Below, piece by piece: positions 52,550-63,506 of a DNA stretch of 64,000 nt. A program made the translations under genes and the position numbers. This DNA is from an uncultured Gallionellaceae bacterium (GTDB taxonomy: Bacteria; Pseudomonadota; Gammaproteobacteria; Burkholderiales; Gallionellaceae): positions 1 to 64,000 of the forward strand of contig CAINCU010000075.1 of NCBI GenBank assembly GCA_903847155.1, given 5' to 3'. The notes beneath the pieces were generated by a model, which was not told the origin of the DNA, made no database searches, and worked only from the letters and a program-made list of their open reading frames with translations. Numbering within the stretch: position 1 is the first letter of the stretch; each line of letters opens with the position of its first letter.

Positions 52550-53905
52550 TCAACCCAATATCAGGCGGCTTATGTCGTTATACAACGCAAAAGCCATCAT
52601 GGTAACCAAGAGTGCGATGCCGACTTTCTGTCCCGCTTCCCACAGACCGTCCGGCATCGGACTACCTTTCAAAAATTCGACCGCATAATACAGCAAATGC
52701 CCGCCATCCAATAACGGGATGGGCAGCAGATTCAGTATTCCCAAGCTGATGCTGATCAGCGCCAGAAAGCCGATGTAAGCTCCCATTCCAATTTTCGCCG
52801 ATTGCCCGGCATAGTCAGCAATGGTGATCGGCCCGGAAAGATTCTTCAATGACACTTCGCCCATCACCATTCTGCCCATCATCTTCAAACTTACGACGGC
52901 AGTTTCCCAAGTCTTACGCAACGCTTCCCGCAAGGCGGCGACAGGCGGATAGCTGACCTCGGTCATCATCGCTTCAAATGCTTCCTTGTCGATATATGCC
53001 ATAGCACCAACTCGACCGGTAGTCTTGCCCGCCTCGTCAATGACATCGGGAATCATACTTAGTTTCACCAATGTCCCAGCGCGCTCGACTTCTATATCCA
53101 GCACCTTGCCAGGATGGCTACGCACGATGTTCACCCAATCTTCCCACAGTGCCAGTTCCTGACCGTTGGCACGCAGTACACGATCATTGACCTGCATCCC
53201 TGCGTGTTGCGCCACTCCACCCTCAACCAGTTTGCCGATGATGGGATACACCGGCGGGTGATAAGGCTGCAAGCCGAGTTTCTGCATGAAATCACTATCC
53301 AGATCACCCGCAGTCAGACTGTTCATCGCCAACTGACGATACAATTTTTCACCTTGTGCATCTTTCAATTCAAGGTTCGCCGCCTTTTGCTGCAATACCA
53401 GATCGAGCAACAACCAGCGCACTTCTTGCCAGCTTGGCACAGGCTGTCCATTGATGCTGACGATGATTTCCTGCATGTGCAGTCCGGCACTAGCGGCCGG
53501 CGTATTCGCCACGACTTCACCCAGTTCCGGCCTAATACCAGGCACACCATGAAGGAATAGCGCGAAATAAAAAACAACCGCCAAAATAAGATTCGCCAGC
53601 GGTCCAGCTATCACAATCGCCATACGCTGCAACACGGGTTTACGATTGAAAGCGCGGCGCAATTCGTTAGGCAACACTTCGCCTTCGTTCTCGTCCAGCA
53701 TCTTGACGTAGCCACCCAAGGGAATAGCGGAGATCGCCCATTCAGTCTCGCCGTTGCCGAACCGCTTGCTGTAGAGCACTTTGCCGAAACCGACCGAGAA
53801 GCGCAGCACCTTAACGTCACACAGACGCGCGACGACGTAGTGACCCAGTTCGTGAATCACCACCAGCACGGCGATGGCGACGATGAAGGCGAGCAATGTG
53901 GTCAT
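52550..53905 (-). CDS. rseP: Intramembrane metalloprotease RseP
   Basis: A 451-residue site-2 protease that cleaves RseA to release sigma E. The zinc site is [12 protein letters not shown] (HExxH) plus [12 protein letters not shown]. Two PDZ domains lie in the middle. The start at 53905 overlaps the dxr stop (ATGA) and omits four upstream codons. Confidence 0.94.
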   Translation of the reverse strand: MTTLLAFIVAIAVLVVIHELGHYVVARLCDVKVLRFSVGFGKVLYSKRFGNGETEWAISAIPLGGYVKMLDENEGEVLPNELRRAFNRKPVLQRMAIVIAGPLANLILAVVFYFALFLHGVPGIRPELGEVVANTPAASAGLHMQEIIVSINGQPVPSWQEVRWLLLDLVLQQKAANLELKDAQGEKLYRQLAMNSLTAGDLDSDFMQKLGLQPYHPPVYPIIGKLVEGGVAQHAGMQVNDRVLRANGQELALWEDWVNIVRSHPGKVLDIEVERAGTLVKLSMIPDVIDEAGKTTGRVGAMAYIDKEAFEAMMTEVSYPPVAALREALRKTWETAVVSLKMMGRMVMGEVSLKNLSGPITIADYAGQSAKIGMGAYIGFLALISISLGILNLLPIPLLDGGHLLYYAVEFLKGSPMPDGLWEAGQKVGIALLVTMMAFALYNDISRLILG

Positions 53906-55074
53906 TGCGCGATCCACTCCTGTGCGGCAGCACGTGCCGCAGCATCCGCATCCAACACATCTTGCAACACGTGTACTTCAGTCCGCGCCACTTTGCCAAG
54001 CACTGCTTCAATCAAACGTGGGATGTCGAGAAAAGCGATCTGTCGATCAAGGAAGGCTGCCACGGCCACTTCGTTCGCGGCATTCATCAGCGCCGGTGTC
54101 GTACCGCCCGCGCGCAAAGCCTGATAAGCCAAAGTTAAACAGGGGAAACGCTCAAAATCTGGCGCGACAAAATCGAGTTTGGCGATCTGAAAAAGATCGA
54201 GCGGTGCAACACCGGATTCAATACGCTCCGGGTATGCCAAGGCATATGCAATAGGCGTACGCATATCGGGATTGCCCAACTGCGCCAGCACCGAACCATC
54301 GACATATTGCACCATGGAATGAATCACGCTCTGTGGATGCACCACCACTTGAATGGAGTCTGCTGGCGCATTGAACAGCCAATGCGCTTCGATCACTTCC
54401 AGCCCCTTGTTCATCATACTGGCGGAATCGACCGAGATTTTGCGACCCATGCTCCAGTTAGGATGCGCGCAGGCTTGTTCCGGCGTGACTTGCTGCAACT
54501 GTTCCAACGGTGTGTTGCGGAACGGTCCGCCGGAAGCGGTCAGCAGGATTTTGCTCACCCCACTGGCTTGCATGTTACCCGCATAGCCGCGCGGCAGTGC
54601 CTGGAAGATGGCGTTGTGTTCGCTGTCGATGGGCAACAATACCGAACCGCTGCGCTGCACCGCATCCATGAACAAATGCCCGGCCAGCACCAGCGTTTCT
54701 TTGTTGGCCAACAAGATTTTCTTGCCTGCCTGCGCTGCCGCCAATGTTGGAGGCATACCCGCTGCGCCCACAATGGCGGCCATCACCGCATCCACCTCAG
54801 GCAAAGTCGAAACTCGTTCCAGCGCGGCACTACCGCACAGCACTTCGGTCTCAAGTCCCGCGGCAACGATGCGTTTGCTTAAGCGTTCACTGGCAGCTTC
54901 ATCCAACAGCACCGCATAACGCGGCTGAAACCGCTGACATTGCTCGAACAACAATTCATCTTGTTGTTGCGCGGTAAGAGCGATGATTTGATATTTATCA
55001 AGATGACGTGCAACCACGTCCAGCGTGCTTTTGCCTATGCTGCCGGTCGAGCCCAGAACGGTTAAACGTTGCAC
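53902..55074 (-). CDS. dxr: 1-deoxy-D-xylulose 5-phosphate reductoisomerase
   Basis: A 390-residue enzyme of the MEP isoprenoid pathway. It starts at GTG 55074, which overlaps the cdsA stop by one base. NADPH motif [14 protein letters not shown]; metal-binding acidic residues in [10 protein letters not shown] and [16 protein letters not shown]. Complete. Confidence 0.95.
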   Translation of the reverse strand: MQRLTVLGSTGSIGKSTLDVVARHLDKYQIIALTAQQQDELLFEQCQRFQPRYAVLLDEAASERLSKRIVAAGLETEVLCGSAALERVSTLPEVDAVMAAIVGAAGMPPTLAAAQAGKKILLANKETLVLAGHLFMDAVQRSGSVLLPIDSEHNAIFQALPRGYAGNMQASGVSKILLTASGGPFRNTPLEQLQQVTPEQACAHPNWSMGRKISVDSASMMNKGLEVIEAHWLFNAPADSIQVVVHPQSVIHSMVQYVDGSVLAQLGNPDMRTPIAYALAYPERIESGVAPLDLFQIAKLDFVAPDFERFPCLTLAYQALRAGGTTPALMNAANEVAVAAFLDRQIAFLDIPRLIEAVLGKVARTEVHVLQDVLDADAAARAAAQEWIAQ

Positions 55075-55898
55075 TAGCCGATCCTCTGGAACAGCATCAC
55101 CAGCGCGGCCAGCGGCAAGGTAGACGTCAGCGCGTCGATGCGATCCAGCAAGCCGCCATGCCCTGGCAACAAGGCGCCGCTATCTTTGACACCCGCCTGA
55201 CGCTTGATCGCCGATTCGAACAAATCTCCGATCACCGCCAACGCAACCCACCACCACGCGGTGAGCACCAGCGCTGGCAAGACCTGCAAACGGGACATCG
55301 CAGGGCTAAAAAACCACACCAGTGCCACATAGATCGTTACGCCGAAAATCGCGCCGGCCACACCTTCCCAAGTCTTGCCGGGGCTGATACTGGGTGCCAA
55401 TTTATTCTTGCCGAATTTGCGTCCGGAGAAGTAGGCGGCGCTATCCGCCACCCATACCAGACCCATTACAAACAACAACGCCCAAGGACTCGCTTCGCGC
55501 AGATCAATCATCGCCAGTCCAGTTGGAATCAGCACCGCCCAACCCACCAGCGCCATCAGATAATGATTGCTGACTTTCCAGCCGATCATCAACCATGCCG
55601 GAACCACTAGCAACCAGAGTACGGCAGAAACCAGATAAACCGCCAAGTGCGTATATATCTGCTGCGGACTGCTGACACTGGCATCCAGCCACATCAAGCC
55701 GAACATGATCAACAACGTCATAGCCCAGAACAGGTTCGCTTTGAGTCCGCTCAATACCGATAGACGCGACCATTCAGTCGCACCCTGCATCACCATCACC
55801 ACGACTAATAGTGACCAGACAAATGACGGCAACAGAAACAGCGCCGCCATCAGCAGCACCAGCAACACAATAGCAGTAATGACACGCGACTTAAGCAT
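55074..55898 (-). CDS. cdsA: Phosphatidate cytidylyltransferase
   Basis: A 274-residue membrane enzyme making CDP-diacylglycerol. About eight membrane segments and the CDS signature near the C-terminus ([17 protein letters not shown], then [17 protein letters not shown] and [12 protein letters not shown]). Overlaps uppS by 8 bases and dxr by one. Confidence 0.95.
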   Translation of the reverse strand: MLKSRVITAIVLLVLLMAALFLLPSFVWSLLVVVMVMQGATEWSRLSVLSGLKANLFWAMTLLIMFGLMWLDASVSSPQQIYTHLAVYLVSAVLWLLVVPAWLMIGWKVSNHYLMALVGWAVLIPTGLAMIDLREASPWALLFVMGLVWVADSAAYFSGRKFGKNKLAPSISPGKTWEGVAGAIFGVTIYVALVWFFSPAMSRLQVLPALVLTAWWWVALAVIGDLFESAIKRQAGVKDSGALLPGHGGLLDRIDALTSTLPLAALVMLFQRIG

Positions 55899-56655
55899 CG
55901 CCCGTACCTTTCAATTGTTCGCTAGTCCGCCCGAAACGGCGCTCGCGATGTTGATAGGATTGGATAGCAGCTTCCAGCGCCGCGCGACCAAACGCGGGCC
56001 ACAGGATATCGGTGAAATAAAGTTCGGTGTAGGCCAGTTGCCACAACAGGAAATTGCTGATGCGCTGTTCGCCGCCGGTGCGAATGAACAGATCCGGCTC
56101 GGGTGCGTAGTGCATGGAAAGATAGGGGGTAAGCTCCTCTTCACCGAACGCGGTAGCACGTTCAGGATGCGCCAAACTCAGCGCGTGCATTGCCTGCATG
56201 ATATCCCAACGCCCGCCGTAATTGGCGGCAACAGTCAGCTTCAGTCCCGAATTATTAGCCGTCAGTTGTTCCGCGTCTGCGATATGTCGATTCAGATTGT
56301 CATCGAAACGACTTTTGTCGCCGATGATGCGCAAACGGATATTGTTTTGATGCATTCTGGAAACTTCTTTTTCCAGCACCATCAAAAACAACTTCATTAA
56401 AAATGAAACTTCGTCGGCAGGACGCCGCCAGTTCTCACTGCTGAAAGCGAACAGCGTCAGATACTCCACACCCATGTCAGTGCAGGCTTTGATCACCTCG
56501 CGCACCGACTCGACACCGCGCTGATGCCCCATGACACGCGGCATGAAACGTTGCTTCGCCCAGCGCCCATTGCCATCCATAATGATGGCGATGTGACGCG
56601 GGACAGCGCTGGTATCGGGAATGTTACTGGTGGAACTAAAGAAAGGCAGTGCCAT
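55891..56655 (-). CDS. uppS: Undecaprenyl diphosphate synthase
   Basis: A 254-residue cis-prenyltransferase making the lipid carrier for peptidoglycan. Motif [14 protein letters not shown] with the catalytic Asp; FSSENWRRP and [20 protein letters not shown] are the other conserved regions. Overlaps cdsA by 8 bases. Confidence 0.95.
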   Translation of the reverse strand: MALPFFSSTSNIPDTSAVPRHIAIIMDGNGRWAKQRFMPRVMGHQRGVESVREVIKACTDMGVEYLTLFAFSSENWRRPADEVSFLMKLFLMVLEKEVSRMHQNNIRLRIIGDKSRFDDNLNRHIADAEQLTANNSGLKLTVAANYGGRWDIMQAMHALSLAHPERATAFGEEELTPYLSMHYAPEPDLFIRTGGEQRISNFLLWQLAYTELYFTDILWPAFGRAALEAAIQSYQHRERRFGRTSEQLKGTGDA

Positions 56656-56669
56656 GGTCGATGGCTCGC

Positions 56670-57227
56670 CTAGACTGCCATCAAGTCAACTTCTTTGGCT
56701 TGCAGCGCCTTGTCGATTTCTGCGACAAAACGGTCGGTGAGTTTCTGCACGTCATCCTGTGCGCGGCGTTCTTCATCTTCGCCGACTTCTTTGTCTTTGA
56801 GCAATTTTTTCAGTTGTTCGTTGGCATCGCGGCGGATATTGCGCACGGCGATCTTGGCATCCTCGCCTTCGCCCTTGACTATTTTTATCATATCGCGACG
56901 ACGCTCTTCAGTCAGCATCGGCATCGGCACGCGAATCAAATCGCCATTTGTGGACGGATTCAAGCCCAGATCGGAATCGCGTATCGCTTTTTCAATCGGG
57001 CCAATCATTTTCTTTTCAAAGGGTTGTACACCGATGGTGCGCGCATCAGTCAGCGTGATGTTCGCCACCTGATTCACCGCTGTCGGACAGCCGTAATAAT
57101 CGACCATCACATGATCCAGAATGCCGGTATGCGCACGTCCGGTACGGATTTTTCCCAAGTCCGCTTTCAGTGCTTCCAGCGATTTGAGCATCTTTTGTTC
57201 AACGTTCTTTTTGATGTCAGCAATCAT
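56670..57227 (-). CDS. frr: Ribosome recycling factor
   Basis: A 185-residue protein of standard length. The three-helix bundle pattern with [20 protein letters not shown] and the C-terminal [18 protein letters not shown] is complete. Between pyrH and uppS in the conserved order. Confidence 0.96.
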   Translation of the reverse strand: MIADIKKNVEQKMLKSLEALKADLGKIRTGRAHTGILDHVMVDYYGCPTAVNQVANITLTDARTIGVQPFEKKMIGPIEKAIRDSDLGLNPSTNGDLIRVPMPMLTEERRRDMIKIVKGEGEDAKIAVRNIRRDANEQLKKLLKDKEVGEDEERRAQDDVQKLTDRFVAEIDKALQAKEVDLMAV

Positions 57228-57242
57228 CTTCGTTCTCCGAAA

Positions 57243-57962
57243 TCAATCACAGTGTACGAGAGTTCCCTCATCCTGCCCCATCACCACACGCTTCAGCGCA
57301 CCTTCGTTAAAGATGCTGAACACGATGATAGGCAACTTCTGGTCGCGGCACAGCGTCAATGCTGTAGCATCCATCACTTTCAAATCCTTGCCGATGGCTT
57401 CATCAAAGCTCACCTTTTGATAACGCGTGGCCTTCGGATCTTTCTTCGGGTCGGCGGAATAAACGCCATCCACTTTAGTCGCTTTAATCACCACATCGGC
57501 GGACATTTCCACGCCGCGCAACGCGGCTGCAGTGTCGGTGGTAAAGAACGGACTACCGATACCTGCCGCGAAAATTACCACCTTGCCGTCTTCCAAATAT
57601 CGCAAGGCTTTGCCTCGTATGAACGGCTCGGCCACTTGTTCCAGATTCAGTGCGGACTGCACCCGGCATTCCAGTCCGGCACGCGTCATTGCATCCTGCA
57701 AAGCCATCGAATTCATCACTGTGGCCAGCATGCCCATGTAATCGGCGGTGGCTCTATCCATCCCCGCAGCAGCCGGAGCCACCCCGCGAAAAATGTTGCC
57801 GCCACCGATCACGATCGCCACTTCGACACCCAACTCGGTCACTTCCTTGATCTCCGCCACGATACGTTCGATGACCGCCCGGTTGATACCGTAGCTGTCA
57901 TCGCCCATCAGGGCTTCGCCAGATAGTTTGAGCAAAATGCGTTTGTAGGCGGGAGCGGTCAT
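57243..57962 (-). CDS. pyrH: Uridylate kinase
   Basis: A 239-residue hexameric UMP kinase of the amino-acid-kinase fold. N-terminal [14 protein letters not shown], nucleotide region [12 protein letters not shown] and [13 protein letters not shown]. It lies 3 bases after tsf. Confidence 0.96.
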   Translation of the reverse strand: MTAPAYKRILLKLSGEALMGDDSYGINRAVIERIVAEIKEVTELGVEVAIVIGGGNIFRGVAPAAAGMDRATADYMGMLATVMNSMALQDAMTRAGLECRVQSALNLEQVAEPFIRGKALRYLEDGKVVIFAAGIGSPFFTTDTAAALRGVEMSADVVIKATKVDGVYSADPKKDPKATRYQKVSFDEAIGKDLKVMDATALTLCRDQKLPIIVFSIFNEGALKRVVMGQDEGTLVHCD

Positions 57963-57965
57963 CGG

Positions 57966-58868
57966 TTAGCCTTTCTTGGCTGCAGCAGACGCAGCAGCAA
58001 CTTCAGCCGCATAGTCTTCCACTTTCTTCTCGATGCCTTCGCCAACAATGAACATCTGGAAGGCAGTCACGGAAGCACTCTTACTCTTCAGCAATTGCTC
58101 GATGGTTTGCTTGCCGTCTTCAGCCTTGACGAACACCTGGCCCATCAAAGTAACTTCCTTGAGGAATTTCTGCACCGTACCTTCGGCGATCTTTTCCAGC
58201 ATGTCTTCTTTTTTGCCAGCTTCGCGCGCCTTCTCGATGGCGATACGACGCTCGGTGGCGATGTCTTCCTGATTCACGCCGGAAGCATCGATAGACTTGG
58301 GCTTGCTCGCTGCGATGTGCATCGCGATGTCCTTGCCCATTGTCTCGTCGCCGCCCGTGTAATTGACCATCACGCCGATCTTGTTGCCGTGCAGATAGGT
58401 TGCCAGCTTGCCGGTGGATGTCTCATAGCGTGCAAAACGGCGCACGGTCAGGTTCTCGCCCAGCTTCATCACCAAGGCTTTGCGTGTCTCTTCGACGGTG
58501 CCGGAACCGTTGACGATAGGCAATGCCAACAATGCTTCGATGTCTGCCGGATTTTTTTGCACTACGGTTTGCGCCACGTTCTTGGCGAAGGCCATGAAGT
58601 CGTCGTTCTTGGCCACGAAGTCGGTTTCGCAGTTCACTTCCGCTACCGCGCCAAGCTTGCCGTCAGCCGCGAGAAACGAACCGATCACTCCTTCTGCCGT
58701 CACGCGGGTGGCAGCCTTGCTGGCCTTCGCGCCGCTCTTGATACGCATCAGTTCTTCCGCCGCCTTTAAGTCGCCATGGGTTTCAACCAGCGCCTTTTTG
58801 CATTCCATCATGCCGAGGCCAGTCGCCTCGCGCAGTTCCTTCACCATACTTGCGGTGATTTCTGCCAT
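57966..58868 (-). CDS. tsf: Elongation factor Ts
   Basis: A 300-residue nucleotide exchange factor for EF-Tu. The N-terminal UBA-like region ([19 protein letters not shown]) and the [10 protein letters not shown] motif that contacts EF-Tu are present. A strong hairpin separates it from rpsB, so its expression probably depends on read-through or its own promoter. Confidence 0.96.
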   Translation of the reverse strand: MAEITASMVKELREATGLGMMECKKALVETHGDLKAAEELMRIKSGAKASKAATRVTAEGVIGSFLAADGKLGAVAEVNCETDFVAKNDDFMAFAKNVAQTVVQKNPADIEALLALPIVNGSGTVEETRKALVMKLGENLTVRRFARYETSTGKLATYLHGNKIGVMVNYTGGDETMGKDIAMHIAASKPKSIDASGVNQEDIATERRIAIEKAREAGKKEDMLEKIAEGTVQKFLKEVTLMGQVFVKAEDGKQTIEQLLKSKSASVTAFQMFIVGEGIEKKVEDYAAEVAAASAAAKKG

Positions 58869-58906
58869 GTCACACTCCTAATAATTTCAACTTGAATTCA
58901 GGTTAC

Positions 58907-58929
58907 AAAAAAGGGGGCTTGCGCCCCCT
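58907..58929 (-). terminator. Terminator or attenuator between rpsB and tsf
   Basis: On the minus strand AGGGGGC and GCCCCCT pair around a four-base loop and are followed by a run of six T. It is 18 bases after the rpsB stop and would lower tsf and downstream transcription. Confidence 0.85.
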
Positions 58930-58946
58930 CGTTGCGGGAAGGCAGC

Positions 58947-59669
58947 TTATGCAGCTTTTTCCGCGACTTGTTCAGTCAACTCGTTCAGTGCTTGCTCGCG
59001 ACCTTCCAGAATCGCATCGGCCACGCCGCGTGCATACAGGCGAATCGCCTGGCTGGAGTCATCGTTACCCGGAATGATGTAATCCACACCCAGCGGGCTA
59101 TGGTTGGTATCCACCACGCCGATGACCGGGATGCCCAGCTTCTGCGCTTCGGTGACAGTACCCTTCTGGTAGCCAACATCAATCACGAAAATGGCGGAAG
59201 GCAGACCTTGCATATCCTTGATACCGCCCAGGCTACGATCCAGCTTTTCCAGTTCGCGACGGAACATCAGGCCTTCTTTCTTGGAAACCTTATCGATGCT
59301 GCCGTCTTCAATCATTCCTTCCAGCTCGCGCAGGCGCTTGATGGACAGTTGCACAGTCTTGAAGTTGGTCAGCATGCCGCCCAACCAACGATGATCAACG
59401 AAGGGAGAACCGGCGCGTTGCGCTTCTTCGCGGATGATTTCGCGTGCTTGACGCTTGGTTGCCACGAACAGAACGCTGCCCTTCTTGGCAGAAAGCTTGC
59501 TCACGAACTTGAGTGCGTCGTTGAACATCACGACGGTCTTTTCCAGGTTGACGATATGAATTTTGTTGCGATGACCGAAAATATAAGGGGCCATCTTGGG
59601 ATTCCAGAAACGGGTCTGGTGACCGAAATGGACACCCGCCTCCAGCATTTGACGCATAGTTACAGCCAT
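58947..59669 (-). CDS. rpsB: 30S ribosomal protein S2
   Basis: A 240-residue protein starting at 59669 with GGAG 7 bases upstream. [20 protein letters not shown] and the two PA-type ribosomal S2 signatures are complete. First gene of the translation/envelope superoperon. The region 59706-59874 upstream holds a CCGGC/GCCGG hairpin (59778-59791) that could belong to an S2-controlled leader. Confidence 0.95.
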   Translation of the reverse strand: MAVTMRQMLEAGVHFGHQTRFWNPKMAPYIFGHRNKIHIVNLEKTVVMFNDALKFVSKLSAKKGSVLFVATKRQAREIIREEAQRAGSPFVDHRWLGGMLTNFKTVQLSIKRLRELEGMIEDGSIDKVSKKEGLMFRRELEKLDRSLGGIKDMQGLPSAIFVIDVGYQKGTVTEAQKLGIPVIGVVDTNHSPLGVDYIIPGNDDSSQAIRLYARGVADAILEGREQALNELTEQVAEKAA

Positions 59670-59874
59670 TTGATTACTCCAATCGTTAAGGGTTAAGTCT
59701 TCCACTCGTCAGCCTGATCCCCCAGCATGATCCTAAAGGACACCCCAACATGAACGAGTGTGTAGATTACTGTTTTTCCGGCTAATGCCGGATTAACAGG
59801 GCGCGCATTGTAACCGAAGAGGCGCCTTGATTCAACGTGATGGATGAAAATTATTGAATAAAGAGAGGGGAAGA

Positions 59875-59922
59875 TGGGGTGGCTGAACGGGCTCGAACCG
59901 TCGACAACTGGAATCACAATCC
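59875..59922 (-). tRNA. tRNA-His 3' fragment (truncated; likely attachment-site remnant)
   Basis: On the minus strand the segment reads from GGATTGTGATTCC (anticodon loop, GTG) through the variable region, a complete T arm (GACGG-TTCGAGC-CCGTT) and the acceptor 3' strand CAGCCAC with C discriminator and encoded CCA. The 5' half, including the D arm, is absent. Such a 3' copy is what a tRNA-targeting integrase leaves at the far end of an island. The orientation predicts that the island lies to the right and the intact tRNA-His gene is beyond the window. Confidence 0.8.
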
Positions 59923-60087
59923 TACCATTTAAAAAGCCTACCGCATAGCATCAAGGGTTATACAAAACTCAATCGTGAAAAGACGCTTCAAGACAGGTTG
60001 TTTTCATCTAAAAACGGCACAATTTCGGCCACAGTACGTTTGAGCGCGTATTCCAATCAATTCCGCCACTCATACCAACCTGGCTTT
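59923..60087. other. Island border region, no gene
   Basis: AT-richer than the left flank. On the minus strand a short open stretch (LEYALKRTVAEIVPFLDENN) ends in a stop at about 59993 and may be the tail of a lost gene. No integrase gene is visible here. Confidence 0.4.
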
Positions 60088-61104
60088 TCATTTTGCTGTC
60101 CAATTAGCTACGCCCTGCTTAGGAAGCCCATTGATCTCCGCCTCCAACGTCCGCAACGTACCCATGATCTCGCCGAAGTTAGGATAGCGACCAAAGATCA
60201 TGTTGCGCATCTGCACATAATCCTTTTCGACTGTCGCCAAGACATGCCCCGCAGGCACCAGCCTGAATGTTCCCGGCGTGGCCTCCTCGTAATGCGCCCA
60301 AGGCCGCCGATAGAATCGCTGCTTGAACGCAACCACATCCTCCAGCAATGCGAGGTCTGCCAGTGCTGCATCCTTCACCGGCGCAGCCGCCATCATGGCC
60401 AAGTCGTAGTAGTGGCGCGAATAACGCAACGGCTGCGGGCTGCTTTCCGGGCGGTTGGCTTCGTGGTGAAGAATCGTCGCCTTCTCCCAAAACGTGCGCT
60501 CTGCGCGTATGGCCTGCACAGCACAATCCGCTTGTTTGAAAAGCTGCGGGAACGCTTCGGCGGCATAAGGTTTGATTACATAACGATCAAACGGCATCCA
60601 AGCGGCGAGCGGCCCAATTTCAAGCCGTACTTCCGGTCGCAGGTACGCATCAGAGAAAGCAGCCGGATATTGGACATTCAACGCATGAAGATCATCGGCG
60701 GCCACCTCACAGCGGCATATCGGATCAACCGCCAATGCAATCATCGCCTGCAACTCGCCCCCGATGTAATCCACCGCCTTGGCATCAATGGTTTTGTTCA
60801 GCGCTTCCTGCTTGGTGGCGGAACGCTCTGCCAGCGGATTATCTTCGTCAATCACCACGCGCCAATCCAGGATCAGGTCAATGTCCTCGGAGAAGCGTTC
60901 GATCAGGTTGAACACCTTGGACAAACTCGTGCCACCCTTAAACATCAGCAAGCGCGACAGATCGGGATGAGCGAACAACCTGGCCAGCGTCCAGCTTACC
61001 CAAAAATCTTTCTCCACGATGGCAGGTGTCATGCCCTTGCGCGCTGCCGTTTCGGCAAACAGTTCGCGGCGTTCTGCGGATGACAGGCGGGCGACCGACT
61101 CCAT
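60088..61104 (-). CDS. abiEii: AbiEii/AbiGii-family nucleotidyltransferase toxin
   Basis: A 338-residue protein of the type IV AbiE toxin family. The nucleotidyltransferase motif MFKGGTSLSKVFNLIERFSE followed by DIDLIL (metal-binding Asp pair) lies at about residues 53-80. AbiEii toxins transfer nucleotides and stop growth; AbiE systems abort phage infection. The start at 61104 overlaps the abiEi stop by one base. It is in the putative tRNA-His island. Confidence 0.87.
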   Translation of the reverse strand: MESVARLSSAERRELFAETAARKGMTPAIVEKDFWVSWTLARLFAHPDLSRLLMFKGGTSLSKVFNLIERFSEDIDLILDWRVVIDEDNPLAERSATKQEALNKTIDAKAVDYIGGELQAMIALAVDPICRCEVAADDLHALNVQYPAAFSDAYLRPEVRLEIGPLAAWMPFDRYVIKPYAAEAFPQLFKQADCAVQAIRAERTFWEKATILHHEANRPESSPQPLRYSRHYYDLAMMAAAPVKDAALADLALLEDVVAFKQRFYRRPWAHYEEATPGTFRLVPAGHVLATVEKDYVQMRNMIFGRYPNFGEIMGTLRTLEAEINGLPKQGVANWTAK

Positions 61105-61763
61105 TAGCCACGCTCCCCGCAAACCCGCTTGATCGTCTCATATACCCAGCCGGTCGCTGTTACGGTATCTTTCAGCACCCGCTTGCACGCCGTTTCATCC
61201 AGTTGTTTGCGCAGCGTGGCGATCACCGTATCATCCACCCTCTCCTGCCCAAGCGCCTTCAGCGCCTGCACGATCAGTCCGCTCTCGCGGTATTTGAAGC
61301 CGACATCCTTCAACGCCGACTTCTTGAACTCCAGCGTAAAATTGCCGATGTCATACTGACGGTTCGGCCCATCGGAGAGATACACCAGCCGACCGGGCAC
61401 CTGCGTCGAAAGTCCCAGCAGATTCAGCGCCGCATCACCCGACGGCTGAATGCGCCAATTGAATTTGCGCGCGAACGCTTGCGCCACTTGGTCGAAATCA
61501 GGACTTAAATCCTGCTGCAACAATTCACTGAATTTCGGGTAGTCATAAACTCCACGGCAGACACGGCGTATCTTGCCCTCGCGGCACAATACCGCCAGTA
61601 CGTTCTCAATCTGATCGCGGCTAAAATCCTCGACGAAATCATTCGGCGAGAACGCCCAACCCCTACCACGCCCATATATTCTTGAAATTGCTTTTTTATT
61701 AAGTGATTGCATAAATACTGTGCAAGCAGTTTTGATGGGAAAACATACTACTTTTCCCATCAT
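61104..61763 (-). CDS. abiEi: AbiEi-family antitoxin (DUF6088-like)
   Basis: A 219-residue protein upstream of and overlapping the AbiEii toxin gene. The N-terminal winged helix (SRIYGRGRGWAFSPNDFV, VLAVLCREGKIRRVCRGVY) binds DNA and represses the operon in this family; the C-terminal domain neutralises the toxin. The first ATG codons (MMGKVV) may not be the true start; an internal ATG at residue 18 (QSLNKKAISR) is plausible. Confidence 0.85.
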   Translation of the reverse strand: MMGKVVCFPIKTACTVFMQSLNKKAISRIYGRGRGWAFSPNDFVEDFSRDQIENVLAVLCREGKIRRVCRGVYDYPKFSELLQQDLSPDFDQVAQAFARKFNWRIQPSGDAALNLLGLSTQVPGRLVYLSDGPNRQYDIGNFTLEFKKSALKDVGFKYRESGLIVQALKALGQERVDDTVIATLRKQLDETACKRVLKDTVTATGWVYETIKRVCGERG

Positions 61764-62114
61764 AAAAAGGAAAGCACTAAATGAAGTGACTGGTCGTCGA
61801 AGTTAGGGTTCTGAAATACATGTGTTGCGGCAGGGTTAACCGTAACAGAATGGTGGTGAGTAACGCACTCAACCCAAGTGTTGGCCGCTCATGCGGGGAT
61901 GATAGATTCCCCCAGCAGCCAAGCGAGCATTGAGCAAACAGCATTCCTGATAATTCTTATTATCAGGAATGCTACTTTTTACGATTAAAGTGACGGTAAT
62001 TTCCAACAAGAACCCAAACAACGAAATATTCACGCAAATTCAATCAACTATTGGCATGCGCCATTCTGGCGTTCTGAAATACAATCGCAGTTCATCAACC
62101 ACAAGCCAACCAAC
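61764..62114. other. Gene-free stretch with a terminator-like hairpin and a 13-bp direct repeat
   Basis: AGCATTCCTGATAA (61940-61953) and TTATCAGGAATGCT (61960-61973) form a perfect 14-bp stem, followed by CTTTTT: a strong plus-strand terminator. No coding gene precedes it on that strand, so a short RNA starting after 61764 is possible. GTTCTGAAATACA occurs twice, at 61808-61820 and 62071-62083. Confidence 0.6.
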
Positions 62115-62345
62115 ATGGAAGACCAGGAAGTAATCGAGGGGCTGTTACGCACCGAGCGAATGGCAAACGTCCTTGGACAAGAGCCCAGATACGTCAGAGA
62201 AGAGATTGCAAGTCTCGTAAGCGGGGAGCAAGTCCCCGGCACATTTGGGGATCTGATTAAGCGCTCGATTGAGGTCACTGAGCGGCACAAGGAATTCGAG
62301 GGATCGAATGTTGTATCCATGATTGGCCGACGCACCACATCTTAA
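62115..62345 (+). CDS. Hypothetical small acidic protein
   Basis: A 76-residue protein, no recognised family. Rich in Glu and Arg with a helical pattern (VIEGLLRTERMANVLGQEPR, then YVREEIASLV). No signal peptide or membrane segment. The ribosome site is weak. It could be a small regulator or an anti-restriction-type protein of the island, but nothing shows this. Confidence 0.5.
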   Translation: MEDQEVIEGLLRTERMANVLGQEPRYVREEIASLVSGEQVPGTFGDLIKRSIEVTERHKEFEGSNVVSMIGRRTTS

Positions 62346-62590
62346 ACGCTGGCAAGCTGAGCAGTGAACACTGCCTGGAAGGAGTGGACGGATGCTAATT
62401 TAGGCTACCGACGAACGAGATAACATCCCCCTTCCCTCTTCAACGCAGAAAGCTGCACTCCCTCACCTCTGACACAACAACCTCAAGTGTGTTTGGCGCG
62501 CATGCACAGCATTGCGCTCCGCCTCCAGCGCCTTGTATGCAAGGAGATGTCTGACTGATTCCATGCACACCACTTCAGTCAACGGAAGAC

Positions 62591-62845
62591 TCAAGAAATT
62601 TTCAACTGCACCTTTGCTCTCCTGCCCGGCGCTGCTGGGGGAGTAAAGCCAGCCAATCTGCACCTCATCCCTTCGATTTTCTTGCCTTTCTCGAAGCGGG
62701 TCGATTGATATGACATTACATCGCCACTGGCTGTCAGTTCCAATATTTTCTTTTTTGCATCGGCTAATGAAATGCCAATGGCTTGAGCGATCTCGGAATC
62801 AAGACACTCACCACGGTTTTTCAGATACTGGAGAATTTCATTCAT
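62591..62845 (-). CDS. Small winged-helix-like DNA-binding protein
   Basis: An 84-residue protein. The N-terminal half (EILQYLKNRGECLDSEIAQA, then IGISLADAKKKILELTASGD) has the pattern of a winged helix-turn-helix. The C-terminal 25 residues are basic. It lies 47 bases downstream of the HU gene on the same strand. It is probably a regulator of island or adjacent genes; the target is unknown. The 62346-62590 gap beyond it shows nothing recognisable. Confidence 0.6.
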   Translation of the reverse strand: MNEILQYLKNRGECLDSEIAQAIGISLADAKKKILELTASGDVMSYQSTRFEKGKKIEGMRCRLAGFTPPAAPGRRAKVQLKIS

Positions 62846-62892
62846 CGGATATACAACAAGGCCGGTTTTTATATTACCGACCTATGCTGAAA

Positions 62893-63177
62893 TTACTTCT
62901 TCGTGCCGTTCACTGCCGCCTTGAGCGTAGCACCAGCCTTGAATGCGGGTGCCTTGGATGCTTTGATCTTGAGCTCAGCACCTGTAGCCGGATTGCGGCC
63001 AGTGCGCGCTGCACGTTTACGCACTTCAAATGTGCCGAAGCCGACTAGCGCGACGTTATCGCCCTTCTTGAGAGTGGCAGTAACGATTTCAATCACTGCG
63101 GCGATATTGCGACCAGCATCAGCTTTACTGCTGCCAGTTTTGTCTGCCAATGCGTCGATCAATTCATTGCGATTCAT
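62893..63177 (-). CDS. hupB: HU family DNA-binding protein
   Basis: A 94-residue histone-like protein of standard length. N-terminal helices [20 protein letters not shown], then [20 protein letters not shown] with the DNA-intercalating region RNPATG. The start at 63177 excludes an upstream Thr/Ile-rich stretch that is a TG-repeat artefact. HU genes are normally core; this copy lies within the presumed island and may be an island-borne extra. Confidence 0.92.
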   Translation of the reverse strand: MNRNELIDALADKTGSSKADAGRNIAAVIEIVTATLKKGDNVALVGFGTFEVRKRAARTGRNPATGAELKIKASKAPAFKAGATLKAAVNGTKK

Positions 63178-63506
63178 GTGTGTTGTTCCTGTTGTTGTGG
63201 TTGTGATGCTGATGCACATTGTTGTGGATATTGTAATGAATGGCAAGTGACTGGCTACAGCACTGACTGCTCATAGCATGATCGGTCAGCCCGACATGCT
63301 GCACCGATAGCCTTTTCGAGAAGTCGCTAGGATCCGTTAAGGCCGAACAGCGTGAACCCGCAGTACAAACATCAATTGAGACGCCTTAATTGGCGAAGAC
63401 GGTTGATCAAATTCACAAGTGAGCGGATGCCATGACTTGCAATCATGCATTCACCGTCATAAAGTCATCAACTTGGTTGAACCAGAAATGTTGAAGGAGA
63501 AGCAAA
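63178..63506. other. Gene-free stretch between HU and an HTH gene
   Basis: Divergent flanking genes, so two promoters are expected. A TG-rich run at about 63180-63230 precedes the HU gene. AAGGAG at 63494-63499 is the ribosome site of the next gene. Nothing else is recognised. Confidence 0.5.

Noticed and set aside
56649-57926. 425-codon open frame opposite frr and pyrH
   Set aside because: It spans two conserved genes on the other strand; the product is a codon-bias shadow.
60030-60075. tRNA-Leu-like 5' half on the minus strand
   Set aside because: A GTGGCGGAATTG stretch resembles tRNA-Leu, but no matching acceptor or anticodon arm follows, so chance similarity is more likely.
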